From Euryarchaeota archaeon UBA128 (GTDB taxonomy: Archaea; Thermoplasmatota; Poseidoniia; Poseidoniales; Poseidoniaceae): DNA of 5,951 bases. Each line of letters opens with the position of its first letter. Position 1 is the stretch's first letter. Location of the stretch: assembly GCA_002496955.1 (NCBI GenBank), contig DALZ01000047.1, positions 1-5,951 of the forward strand, in the 5' to 3' direction. A program made the position numbers and the translations under genes. The notes under the pieces were generated by a model. It saw only the letters and a list, made by a program, of their open reading frames with translations, was not told the origin of the DNA and searched no databases. Shown here piece by piece: positions 1 through 5,951 of the stretch.

Positions 1-1245
1 AAATTGATGAACAGCAGATTCAACCTCACTATCAAGCATGTTCCTTCGTTGAGATTTTGCAACCTCGAATAGGTGCGAAACTAATTCGTCACTAACTTCA
101 TAGCCATTTTGTTCGAGCCACCAAACGATGTTTGATCGACCTGCCATATGACCGATTCTAATTACCTGCTTAAGTCCAAAATCACCGGCAGGGACACCTG
201 AATATACTCTATCGGCTAACCAATCGTCACCTTTTCTCATCGCTTTTATCACTGCTGAGGCATGAACTCCTGTGCCAGTTTCGAATGCGTCAGTACCAAA
301 TATTGGGTAATTGCGGGGTAGTGGGACTTCGATATATTTGTTAGCGGTTCTGACATATTCATCAAGCAGAGTAAGGTCATTGTCTATGACGCCCATCAAT
401 TTTAGATTTACTAATGTCTGGTCAAGCGGTGCATTACCGGCTCGCTCACCAACACCCAAGGCCGTTCCATGAATTACATCGGCACCGGCTTCGACTGCTG
501 CTATATTGTTGGCAACGCCCAAACCACGATCTTGATGCCCATGCCAATTAACCTCGATTTCACTGCGTTTGTAACCACCATCTTTGATGACCTCTTCATC
601 GATAAAATGCAACAGTTTCTTTACCCCATTTGGCGTTACGTGCCCACATGTATCACATACACACAACCTACGCACACCTAATTCCATTGCTCTTTGATAT
701 ATTGCTCTGACATCCTCTGGATTAGATCTTGTGGTGTCCTCGGTAACGAACATCACCGGTACATCGTTTGCCACAGCATATGTAACAGCTTTTTCCATTG
801 TTGAGATTAGTTTCTCCATAGTCCAGCCCTCGGTATATTGACGGATGGGGCTGGTTCCCAAAAATGCCGATGCTTGTATTTGGATACCGTGCTGTTCTTG
901 CATCTCAACCAGTGGTTCAATGTCTTGCATCAAGGTTCTGACCGCCGCACCTGGTCTTATTTTGTATTCATTACCAATTATGTGAGATAGCATTGCATTG
1001 ATGTGTTCTCGGTGAAAAGGTCCCGCTCCTGGTAATCCAAGGTCGACTTTTTCAATGCCAAGCTTTTCCATGTAGTCTAGAAGTTCTGTTTTCTCAGCGA
1101 TTGTTGGGTTTCTAGCGCTAGGGCTTTGCAGACCATCACGCAAAGTTTCATCGTCAAACCATACGCCATGGGGATGATTGTCGGGATTTCTATTGATTTC
1201 GTAATCAATAACATTCCAATCGTAAATCAATTTGTTCGTATCCAT
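1..1245 (-). CDS. HMGL-like acyltransferase (2-isopropylmalate/homocitrate/citramalate synthase family), 3' end cut by window
   Basis: The family condenses acetyl-CoA (or another acyl-CoA) with a 2-oxo acid in the cytoplasm, the entry step of leucine, isoleucine (citramalate) or lysine/homocitrate pathways. The 415 visible residues form an HMGL-like TIM barrel. Seen directly: DETLRDGLQSP at residues 32-42 (Arg36 and metal-ligand Asp37), the HGH metal-binding pair His235/His237, GERAGN at 266-271 with ligand Asn271, and GTGVHAS at 324-330, whose His328 aligns with the catalytic His of the SGxH motif. A subdomain with IGHMAGRSN (364-372) follows. The frame is still open at the window edge. The visible part shows no LeuA allosteric domain, but one could lie beyond. 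The ATG at 1245 is preferred because GAGG lies 9 bases upstream; an in-frame GTG at 1281 lacks such a site. Several motifs differ from textbook LeuA (HGHQD for HxHND, GTGVH for SGxH), so the exact substrate is not assigned. HMG-CoA lyase is less likely because the GERAGN and LRDG context is synthase-like. Confidence 0.85.
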   Translation of the reverse strand, partial: MDTNKLIYDWNVIDYEINRNPDNHPHGVWFDDETLRDGLQSPSARNPTIAEKTELLDYMEKLGIEKVDLGLPGAGPFHREHINAMLSHIIGNEYKIRPGAAVRTLMQDIEPLVEMQEQHGIQIQASAFLGTSPIRQYTEGWTMEKLISTMEKAVTYAVANDVPVMFVTEDTTRSNPEDVRAIYQRAMELGVRRLCVCDTCGHVTPNGVKKLLHFIDEEVIKDGGYKRSEIEVNWHGHQDRGLGVANNIAAVEAGADVIHGTALGVGERAGNAPLDQTLVNLKLMGVIDNDLTLLDEYVRTANKYIEVPLPRNYPIFGTDAFETGTGVHASAVIKAMRKGDDWLADRVYSGVPAGDFGLKQVIRIGHMAGRSNIVWWLEQNGYEVSDELVSHLFEVAKSQRRNMLDSEVESAVHQF

Positions 1246-1254
1246 AGATACCCG

Positions 1255-1258
1255 CCTC
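1255..1258 (-). promoter_or_regulatory. Probable ribosome binding site of the acyltransferase gene
   Basis: The minus strand reads GAGGCGGGTATCT immediately before the ATG at 1245. GAGG lies 9 bases from the start codon, a normal Shine-Dalgarno distance. It is much weaker than the site in front of gyrA. It favours the ATG over the alternative GTG 12 codons upstream. Confidence 0.55.
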
Positions 1259-1266
1259 GCAATGTC

Positions 1267-1279
1267 GGTTGATTCAACC
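1267..1279. repeat. 13-bp interrupted palindrome (ggttga-t-tcaacc) upstream of the acyltransferase gene
   Basis: Two perfect 6-bp arms flank a single central base in the gap between gyrA and the acyltransferase gene. A one-base loop cannot form a good RNA hairpin, so this resembles a dimeric protein-binding site more than a terminator. Its centre is 22 bp from that of a second palindrome at 1289-1301. Operator function is an inference from position and symmetry only. Confidence 0.35.
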
Positions 1280-1288
1280 ACAGCACTT

Positions 1289-1301
1289 ATTCAATTTGAA
1301 T
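1289..1301. repeat. 13-bp interrupted palindrome (attcaa-t-ttgaat) in the gyrA/acyltransferase gap
   Basis: Two perfect 6-bp arms surround one central base, the same architecture as the palindrome at 1267-1279. On the minus strand both contain TTGAAT. It lies 15 bases past the gyrA stop codon and 44 bases before the acyltransferase ATG, where an operator or promoter element could sit. AT-rich palindromes arise by chance more often than GC-rich ones, so support is weak. Confidence 0.3.
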
Positions 1302-1315
1302 CCGTCGCTGTAATC

Positions 1316-4078
1316 TCACTCTTCTTCTGATGATTTAGCATCCATAGCGGCTTCAAATTCTTCCCTACTAATCATTCCATCACCGTCTGTATCCATCTCA
1401 TCAAACTGGTCTTCCTCAAGTAATTCTGCTGGCAGTCTAGCGGTGAAAATTATTTCATCAACATATCCATCTCTCGCCTTGTTACGCAACTCCATTATCC
1501 GCGTACCTTTGGATTTCTTTGTCTTCGTATCCTTAGTTTGACCAGTTACAATCCTTATCATCATACCTTTCTTAGTGAGGATGAAAAGATTATCACCCAA
1601 ATCCGGGATGTGTTTTGCAGATATTATTTCATCATCGGTATCTATCTTCATGGTAAAAGCACCTTTAGCACCGGGTTTGGTTTTTCTGTAACCATCAGTC
1701 TTGTATAGAGGTTGACTGGTTTCCTTGTGCAATTTGTGATTTCCTTCCTCTGTTAGAATTGGTTGTCGCTCAGCAGTTCCCAATCTGCTTCTCTTAGCCA
1801 TACCATTTTTTGTCACTGTGAGTATGTTCGTCTCGGGATTATCGGTAGCAATCATCGCCACAACGTGACCTCCATCTGCCCCTTTTCTATCGCCGGTCTT
1901 AATTCCGTAAACTCCGCCAGAAACTCGACCGGAGGCTCTTATACCAGAGCAAGCAAACCTACTAGCAAATCCTGTGCTTGAAATCATCACGATATCGGAA
2001 TCATCAGTCCCTGAGCGGACATTAACCAGTGAGTCACCATCCAATTTGAACCTCAAAGCGTATTTGCCATTGCGATTTATCCTGACATATTCCTCTAATT
2101 TAGTCTTCTTGATTAGACCTTTCTTGGTAGCAAACAATAGATAGTGCCCAGCAGGGTTTTCTAGTAGATCTCTGCTTATTGGTAGAATAGATACTATATT
2201 TTCATCATCTCTAAGACTTTCGAGCAAATTACGTATGTGGCCCCCGCGTGAAAGACGACTACCCAAAGGAGTCTCCCAGGCTTTCAATCCATAAACTCTG
2301 CCTTGGTCGGTAAAAATAAGTAATCTATCTTTACTGAAACAGGTGATGATTAACTGCGGAGTGTCTTCTTCTTTGGTTGTAACACCTTTGAGGCCTTTAC
2401 CACCACGGTTCTGAATTCTGAATGCCTCTACTGGTAAATGTCTAATGTAGTTATCTTCACTAAGCGTTATAGCAATAGCGCGTTCTTCAATTAAATCCTC
2501 TCGATCCATAGATAACGGCATTGGGTCGATGTAAGAACGACGCTCGTCACCGTGTTTCTCAACCATATCGTTTAATTCATCTAAAAGGATGGTTAACCTC
2601 CTAAGTCTGGAACTAATTACATCGCGTAGATCTGCAATCTTATTTTGTAATTCAGTATATTCGTTTTGCACCTTCTCTACATCTAGTCTACTCAATTGGT
2701 ACAGCCGTCTCTCCGCAATCGCTTTCGCTTGTGGTTCAGTAAACTCAAACGGGGCGATGCCCGAATAATTTTCCACACCTTTTAGGATATTTTCGAATTG
2801 CTCTCTTGATGCACTGCCCTTACCAACCTCGATTACATCATCGATTCGATCTTGCGCCTTTACCAAGCCTTCCAATATGTGAGCTCTGGCTTCCGCTTTT
2901 TCTAATTCAAATTTCGCCCTTCGCTCTATTACTGATTCACGATGTTGAACGTATGTGTGAAGCATAACAGGTAGGGTTAGAAGAACTGGTCTGCCATCTA
3001 ATATGCCCATCATATTTGCCGAATACGATTCCTGCAGTCTACTTGATTTGTAAAGTTGGTTCAAAACTGCATTGGGGTCGGCATTATTTTTCACTTCGAT
3101 AACAACTCTAATACCCTCTTTTGATGATTCATCACGGATGTCTCGAATGCCGATGACCGTACCTTTGGTAACCAAGTCTGCAATTTGAACTAACATATCT
3201 GCTTTTTTGACTTGATATGGTATTTCATGTATGATTATACGTTTGCCATTAGAGTCATCTAAAACATCACATTTGGACCTTACATGAAACCGGCCTTTAC
3301 CGTTGGTATACATGTCGTAAATACCATCCACTCCATGAATTCCTGCTCCGGTTGGGAAATCTGGTCCTTTGACATGTTCCATGTATTCTTCAATGGTAAT
3401 GCTTGGCATCTGAGTCGAATCGACGCCCTCTTCGATAATAGTGTTAACATGTAAATTCACTGCACCGGCAACTTCTGTTAGATTGTGTGGCGGAATTCTT
3501 GTTGCCATTCCAACCGCAATACCATCACTACCATTAAGAATCAAGTTTGGCAACCTCGATGGCAAAACAGTCGGTTCTTGCTCAGAATCATCGAAGTTCG
3601 CTTGAAAATCGACTGTGTTTTTATCTATATCCTCGAGCATGTGCTTGGATATTCTGTCAAGTCTACTCTCCGTATAACGCATTGCGGCTGGAGGATCGCC
3701 GTCTATAGAACCGAAGTTACCTTGGCCGTCTACGAGTGGATAGCGGAGTGAAAAATCCTGTGCCATTCTGACCATTGTATCATAAATCGACTGGTCGCCA
3801 TGGGGATGATATTTACCCATTACCTCACCTACCGAGCGGGCCGATTTGCTAAACTTCTTGTCTGAGGTGTGACCTCCTTCGTGCATTCCATACAGAACAC
3901 GTCGATGAACTGGTTTTAGTCCATCCCTCGCATCAGGCAATGCCCTACCGATAATCACTGACATTGCATAGTTGATGTAAGAAGTCTTTAACTCATCGTT
4001 GAGTGGTTGATTAAGCATGTTGCCTTGAACTACTGCTTGACCATCGTCGTCTTGACTAGTTTCTTCATCAGATGTCAA
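1316..4078 (-). CDS. gyrA: DNA gyrase subunit A with a C-terminal EF-hand
   Basis: This is the DNA breakage-reunion and wrapping subunit of type IIA gyrase, which acts on the chromosome as A2B2. The 920-residue protein is longer than E. coli GyrA (875). A short acidic N-terminus (1-20) is followed by the winged-helix/tower region with HPHGD at 91-95, DGQGNFGSIDGD at 117-128 and AAMRYTE at 131-137. Arg134 and the DNA-linking Tyr135 match E. coli Arg121/Tyr122. A long coiled-coil arm spans about 380-510. A beta-pinwheel follows from about 530, opening with a GyrA box, QNRGGKG (556-562), which identifies gyrase rather than topoisomerase IV. Unusual points are Gln96 in place of E. coli Ser83, an insertion near 770-795, and an EF-hand at 896-907 before a SSEEE tail. 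The start is TTG. An in-frame TGA lies only two codons upstream and a perfect Shine-Dalgarno sits 6 bases before it; the next candidate, Met21, has no comparable site. The gene overlaps gyrB by 11 bases. Confidence 0.98.
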   Translation of the reverse strand: MTSDEETSQDDDGQAVVQGNMLNQPLNDELKTSYINYAMSVIIGRALPDARDGLKPVHRRVLYGMHEGGHTSDKKFSKSARSVGEVMGKYHPHGDQSIYDTMVRMAQDFSLRYPLVDGQGNFGSIDGDPPAAMRYTESRLDRISKHMLEDIDKNTVDFQANFDDSEQEPTVLPSRLPNLILNGSDGIAVGMATRIPPHNLTEVAGAVNLHVNTIIEEGVDSTQMPSITIEEYMEHVKGPDFPTGAGIHGVDGIYDMYTNGKGRFHVRSKCDVLDDSNGKRIIIHEIPYQVKKADMLVQIADLVTKGTVIGIRDIRDESSKEGIRVVIEVKNNADPNAVLNQLYKSSRLQESYSANMMGILDGRPVLLTLPVMLHTYVQHRESVIERRAKFELEKAEARAHILEGLVKAQDRIDDVIEVGKGSASREQFENILKGVENYSGIAPFEFTEPQAKAIAERRLYQLSRLDVEKVQNEYTELQNKIADLRDVISSRLRRLTILLDELNDMVEKHGDERRSYIDPMPLSMDREDLIEERAIAITLSEDNYIRHLPVEAFRIQNRGGKGLKGVTTKEEDTPQLIITCFSKDRLLIFTDQGRVYGLKAWETPLGSRLSRGGHIRNLLESLRDDENIVSILPISRDLLENPAGHYLLFATKKGLIKKTKLEEYVRINRNGKYALRFKLDGDSLVNVRSGTDDSDIVMISSTGFASRFACSGIRASGRVSGGVYGIKTGDRKGADGGHVVAMIATDNPETNILTVTKNGMAKRSRLGTAERQPILTEEGNHKLHKETSQPLYKTDGYRKTKPGAKGAFTMKIDTDDEIISAKHIPDLGDNLFILTKKGMMIRIVTGQTKDTKTKKSKGTRIMELRNKARDGYVDEIIFTARLPAELLEEDQFDEMDTDGDGMISREEFEAAMDAKSSEEE
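1334..1435 (-). other. EF-hand motif at the GyrA C-terminus
   Basis: GyrA residues 882-915 read as helix-loop-helix. The 12-residue loop DTDGDGMISREE (896-907; bases 1358-1393) fits the canonical EF-hand exactly: Asp at positions 1, 3 and 5, Gly at 6, Ile at 8, Ser at 9 and Glu at 12. The flanks (LPAELLEEDQFDEM before, EFEAAMDAK after) are plausible amphipathic E and F helices. Only one loop is present, so it is neither a paired EF-hand domain nor a duplicated dockerin. It occupies the place of the acidic C-terminal tail of E. coli GyrA. Metal binding is predicted from the ligand pattern, not shown. Confidence 0.85.
1679..1768 (-). other. Insertion in the GyrA beta-pinwheel
   Basis: Residues about 771-800 lie between two recognisable pinwheel stretches: TKNGMAKRSRL (756-766), like E. 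coli TQNGYGKRT, and GAKGAFTMKI (803-812), like E. coli RATKGVISIKV. By eye the link is about 25 residues longer than in E. coli. It contains several Lys and His residues (EEGNHKLHKETSQPLYK within it), so it is probably a surface loop that could touch wrapped DNA. Boundaries are approximate. Confidence 0.5.
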
Positions 4079-5951
4079 GGTTTGTCACCTCCTTGGCATG
4101 TTTTTCAATGAAGTGCCTTCTATCTGGAACATCCTCGCCCATCAAAATCTCAAACATCCGATCTGATTCTTCTGCATCAGCGACTGTGACTTTGAGCATC
4201 GTTCTGGTTTCAGGATTCATGGTAGTATTCCATAGTTGGTCAGGGTTCATTTCACCTAGACCTTTATATCTTTGAATGCCAATTTTGGCATTAGGGTTGT
4301 CAATCTTCATTTCGTCAATGATTCTATCACGCTCTTCATCGGTGAAAGCATACTTGCTATTCCTACCCTTTGTTACCTGATACAATGGTGGTTGAGCAAT
4401 GTAGACATAGCCCTCAGTAATTGCCCGCTTCATGAACCTCCACAGGAAGGTTAGCATCAGAGTCCTGATGTGAGCACCGTCGACATCAGCGTCAGTCATT
4501 ATGATAATTTTCCGATAGCGTAATTTCTCTGGATTAAACGAGCTCTCGTCTTCTTCATCATTGCCTACGCCGGCGCCAAATGCTCTGATAATAGTTTGAA
4601 TTTCGTTATTTTGGAACACCTTTGCCACGTTCCTTCTTTGGCGTTCGACATTCAATATCTTACCACGTAGAGGCAATATAGCCTGTATTCTACGATCTCT
4701 TCCCGTCTTTGCTGAGCCCCCTGCTGAGTCGCCCTCAACCAAATAAATCTCACACTCATTAGGATCTCTTGACTGACAATCGGCTAACTTGCCGGGCAAT
4801 CCACCACCCTCCAAAACACCCTTCCTTCTGGTTAGGTCTTTGGCCTTTCGAGCTGCTTCTCTAGCCTTTGAGGCAAGAACTGCTTTGTCTACAATTAATT
4901 TAGCCATCGAGGGGTTTTCCTCAAAATATTCACCGAGTTTTTCATAAACTACCGTTTCAACTATACTTGAGACCTCGCTACTAACCAGTTTATCTTTGGT
5001 TTGAGACGAAAATGATGGGTCTGGGTGTTTCACGCTAACAATTGATGCTAACCCTTCCCTAACATCTTCCCCTGACAGAGAATCACCTTTGAGGAGGTTT
5101 TTCTTTTTCGCATATGCATTTACGCTCTTGGTCAAAGCCCCTCGAAGACCCGACAAATGAGTTCCACCGTCTTTATTCCTGATTATATTAGTGTAGCATA
5201 GAATAGATTCACTAAAGGCATCAGACCACTGCAGAGCCAAATCTACAGTAACGGTTCCAACCTCAATCTCCCGTTCTCCAGTGATTAGAATTACATCCTT
5301 GTGCAAAACTTGTCTGTGATTGTTTATCTGCGTAACAAATTCACCAATACCACCTTCGTATAGGTGTGTACTAATGTGAGGTTCCTCGCCACGCTCGTCC
5401 GCAATGACAATTTCGAGTCCAGCGTTCAAAAATGCGGTTTCTTTCAGCCGAGTGTCAATTTGTTCAAACTCAAAATCAGTTACATTGGTAAATATCGATA
5501 AATCCGGTTTGAAAGTTATTTCCGTGCCAGTATCTGGTGATTCGCCAATCACACTTAGAGGAGTAGCAGGCACTCCCTTTTCGTACAGTTGTTCGTGAAC
5601 CTTTCCGTCCCGATGAATTGTCACTTTCATCCATTCTGAGACAGCATTTACTGCCGAAACTCCCACTCCATGCAAACCACCGGACACTTTGTAAGAACTA
5701 TTGTCAAATTTGCCTCCCGCGTGTAACTTAGTCATGATTACCTCGGCAGCAGATATATTGTATTCTTCATGCATTCCAACTGGAATTCCCCTGCCAAAAT
5801 CACGCACTGAAAGAGTACCTCCATGGTTTATGGTAACCTCGATTTTGTCGTTATATCCTGCAAGGTGTTCGTCTACCGAGTTATCAACTACCTCCCAGAT
5901 GCAGTGATGAAGTGCTGACCCGTCATGGGGGTCACCAATATACATTCCAGG
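4068..5951 (-). CDS. gyrB: DNA gyrase subunit B, 5' end cut by window
   Basis: This is the ATPase subunit of gyrase, which powers strand passage through GyrA. The frame is open through the window edge; the first visible codons give PGMYIGDP, matching E. coli Pro23-Gly24-Met25, so roughly 22 residues are missing and the Met codon at 5945 is internal. Counting from that Met: GHKL ATPase with catalytic Glu18 and Asn22 (E. coli Glu42/Asn46), DFGRGIP with Asp49 (Asp73), the glycine lid GGLHGVG 89-95, Arg112 (Arg136) and Thr141 (Thr165), and a transducer with QTK at 315-317 (ATP-contact Lys337). The Toprim domain has EGDSAGG (404-410, Glu404) and DADVD (485-489). The C-terminal block is QRYKGLGEMNP (558-568). 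The large Toprim insertion of E. coli GyrB is absent, giving an expected full length near 650 residues, the common size. It ends in TGA inside the start of gyrA, so the pair is probably one transcript with coupled translation. Its promoter is outside the window. Confidence 0.98.
   Translation of the reverse strand, partial: PGMYIGDPHDGSALHHCIWEVVDNSVDEHLAGYNDKIEVTINHGGTLSVRDFGRGIPVGMHEEYNISAAEVIMTKLHAGGKFDNSSYKVSGGLHGVGVSAVNAVSEWMKVTIHRDGKVHEQLYEKGVPATPLSVIGESPDTGTEITFKPDLSIFTNVTDFEFEQIDTRLKETAFLNAGLEIVIADERGEEPHISTHLYEGGIGEFVTQINNHRQVLHKDVILITGEREIEVGTVTVDLALQWSDAFSESILCYTNIIRNKDGGTHLSGLRGALTKSVNAYAKKKNLLKGDSLSGEDVREGLASIVSVKHPDPSFSSQTKDKLVSSEVSSIVETVVYEKLGEYFEENPSMAKLIVDKAVLASKAREAARKAKDLTRRKGVLEGGGLPGKLADCQSRDPNECEIYLVEGDSAGGSAKTGRDRRIQAILPLRGKILNVERQRRNVAKVFQNNEIQTIIRAFGAGVGNDEEDESSFNPEKLRYRKIIIMTDADVDGAHIRTLMLTFLWRFMKRAITEGYVYIAQPPLYQVTKGRNSKYAFTDEERDRIIDEMKIDNPNAKIGIQRYKGLGEMNPDQLWNTTMNPETRTMLKVTVADAEESDRMFEILMGEDVPDRRHFIEKHAKEVTNLDI
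4085..4094 (-). promoter_or_regulatory. Perfect Shine-Dalgarno sequence of gyrA, embedded in gyrB
   Basis: The minus strand reads AAGGAGGTGA, complementary to the usual 3' end of 16S rRNA over ten bases, followed by a 6-base spacer and the TTG start at 4078. The same bases encode Lys-Glu-Val-Thr near the GyrB C-terminus. The final TGA of the motif is also the stop codon in the gyrA frame, so translation of gyrA cannot begin further upstream. This site decides the gyrA start, and its strength may compensate for the weak TTG codon. Confidence 0.9.

Noticed and set aside
469..681. Plus-strand open frame of 70 codons opposite the acyltransferase
   Set aside because: It lies antisense to the HxH and barrel-strand region of a well-conserved enzyme and has no recognisable domain.
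1246..1315. Intrinsic terminator between gyrA and the acyltransferase gene
   Set aside because: No GC-rich stem with a following T run is present; the two palindromes have one-base centres and poor hairpin potential.
1316..1435. Dockerin domain at the GyrA C-terminus
   Set aside because: Dockerins have two EF-like repeats; only one loop is present here, in a cytoplasmic protein without a secretion signal.
3485..3751. Plus-strand open frame of 88 codons opposite gyrA, plus shorter plus-strand frames at 1763-1981, 4072-4454, 5404-5598 and 5701-5907
   Set aside because: All are antisense to conserved gyrase motifs and have unremarkable compositions; the minus-strand reading explains the sequence.
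4073..4078. TTGACA resembling a bacterial -35 box at the gyrA start
   Set aside because: No -10-like sequence follows at 16-18 bases, and these bases are the gyrA start codon and second codon behind a perfect Shine-Dalgarno.
5943..5945. ATG at 5945 as the gyrB start
   Set aside because: The frame stays open upstream and encodes Pro-Gly before this Met, matching the conserved RPGMYIGD motif that lies about 22 residues inside GyrB.

Overview
The window holds three consecutive genes, all on the minus strand, with almost no non-coding DNA. Read in the direction of transcription (high to low coordinates) they are: the DNA gyrase B subunit (5951 to 4068, 5' end outside the window), the DNA gyrase A subunit (4078 to 1316, complete), and a Claisen-type acyltransferase of the HMGL-like / 2-isopropylmalate synthase superfamily (1245 to 1, 3' end outside the window). 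gyrB and gyrA overlap by 11 bases. gyrA starts at a TTG codon behind a full-length Shine-Dalgarno sequence lying inside the end of gyrB, so the two subunits of the A2B2 enzyme are probably made by coupled translation. A 70-base gap separates gyrA from the third gene. It contains no terminator-like hairpin but does contain two short interrupted palindromes.

The organism is prokaryotic, with compact gene packing, strong Shine-Dalgarno signals and an AT-leaning base composition. The gyrase is of the bacterial type. Sequence alone does not settle whether the host is a bacterium or one of the archaeal lineages that acquired gyrase. A marine uncultured lineage, possibly a Poseidoniales-like (Marine Group II) euryarchaeon, is a guess and not a call.

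The most unusual feature is the C-terminus of GyrA. After the DNA-wrapping beta-pinwheel, where E. coli GyrA has an acidic tail, this protein carries one canonical EF-hand calcium-binding loop (residues 896-907) flanked by predicted helices. GyrA also has Gln where E. coli has the quinolone-contacting Ser83, and a Lys-containing insertion of about 25 residues in the pinwheel. GyrB, in contrast, keeps every ATPase, aminocoumarin-contact and Toprim residue that was checked. Together the two genes encode the enzyme that introduces negative supercoils. The third gene is metabolic (acyl-CoA plus 2-oxo-acid condensation, probably amino-acid biosynthesis) and has no evident functional link to gyrase beyond being co-oriented. 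No RNA genes, mobile elements or CRISPR arrays were seen.
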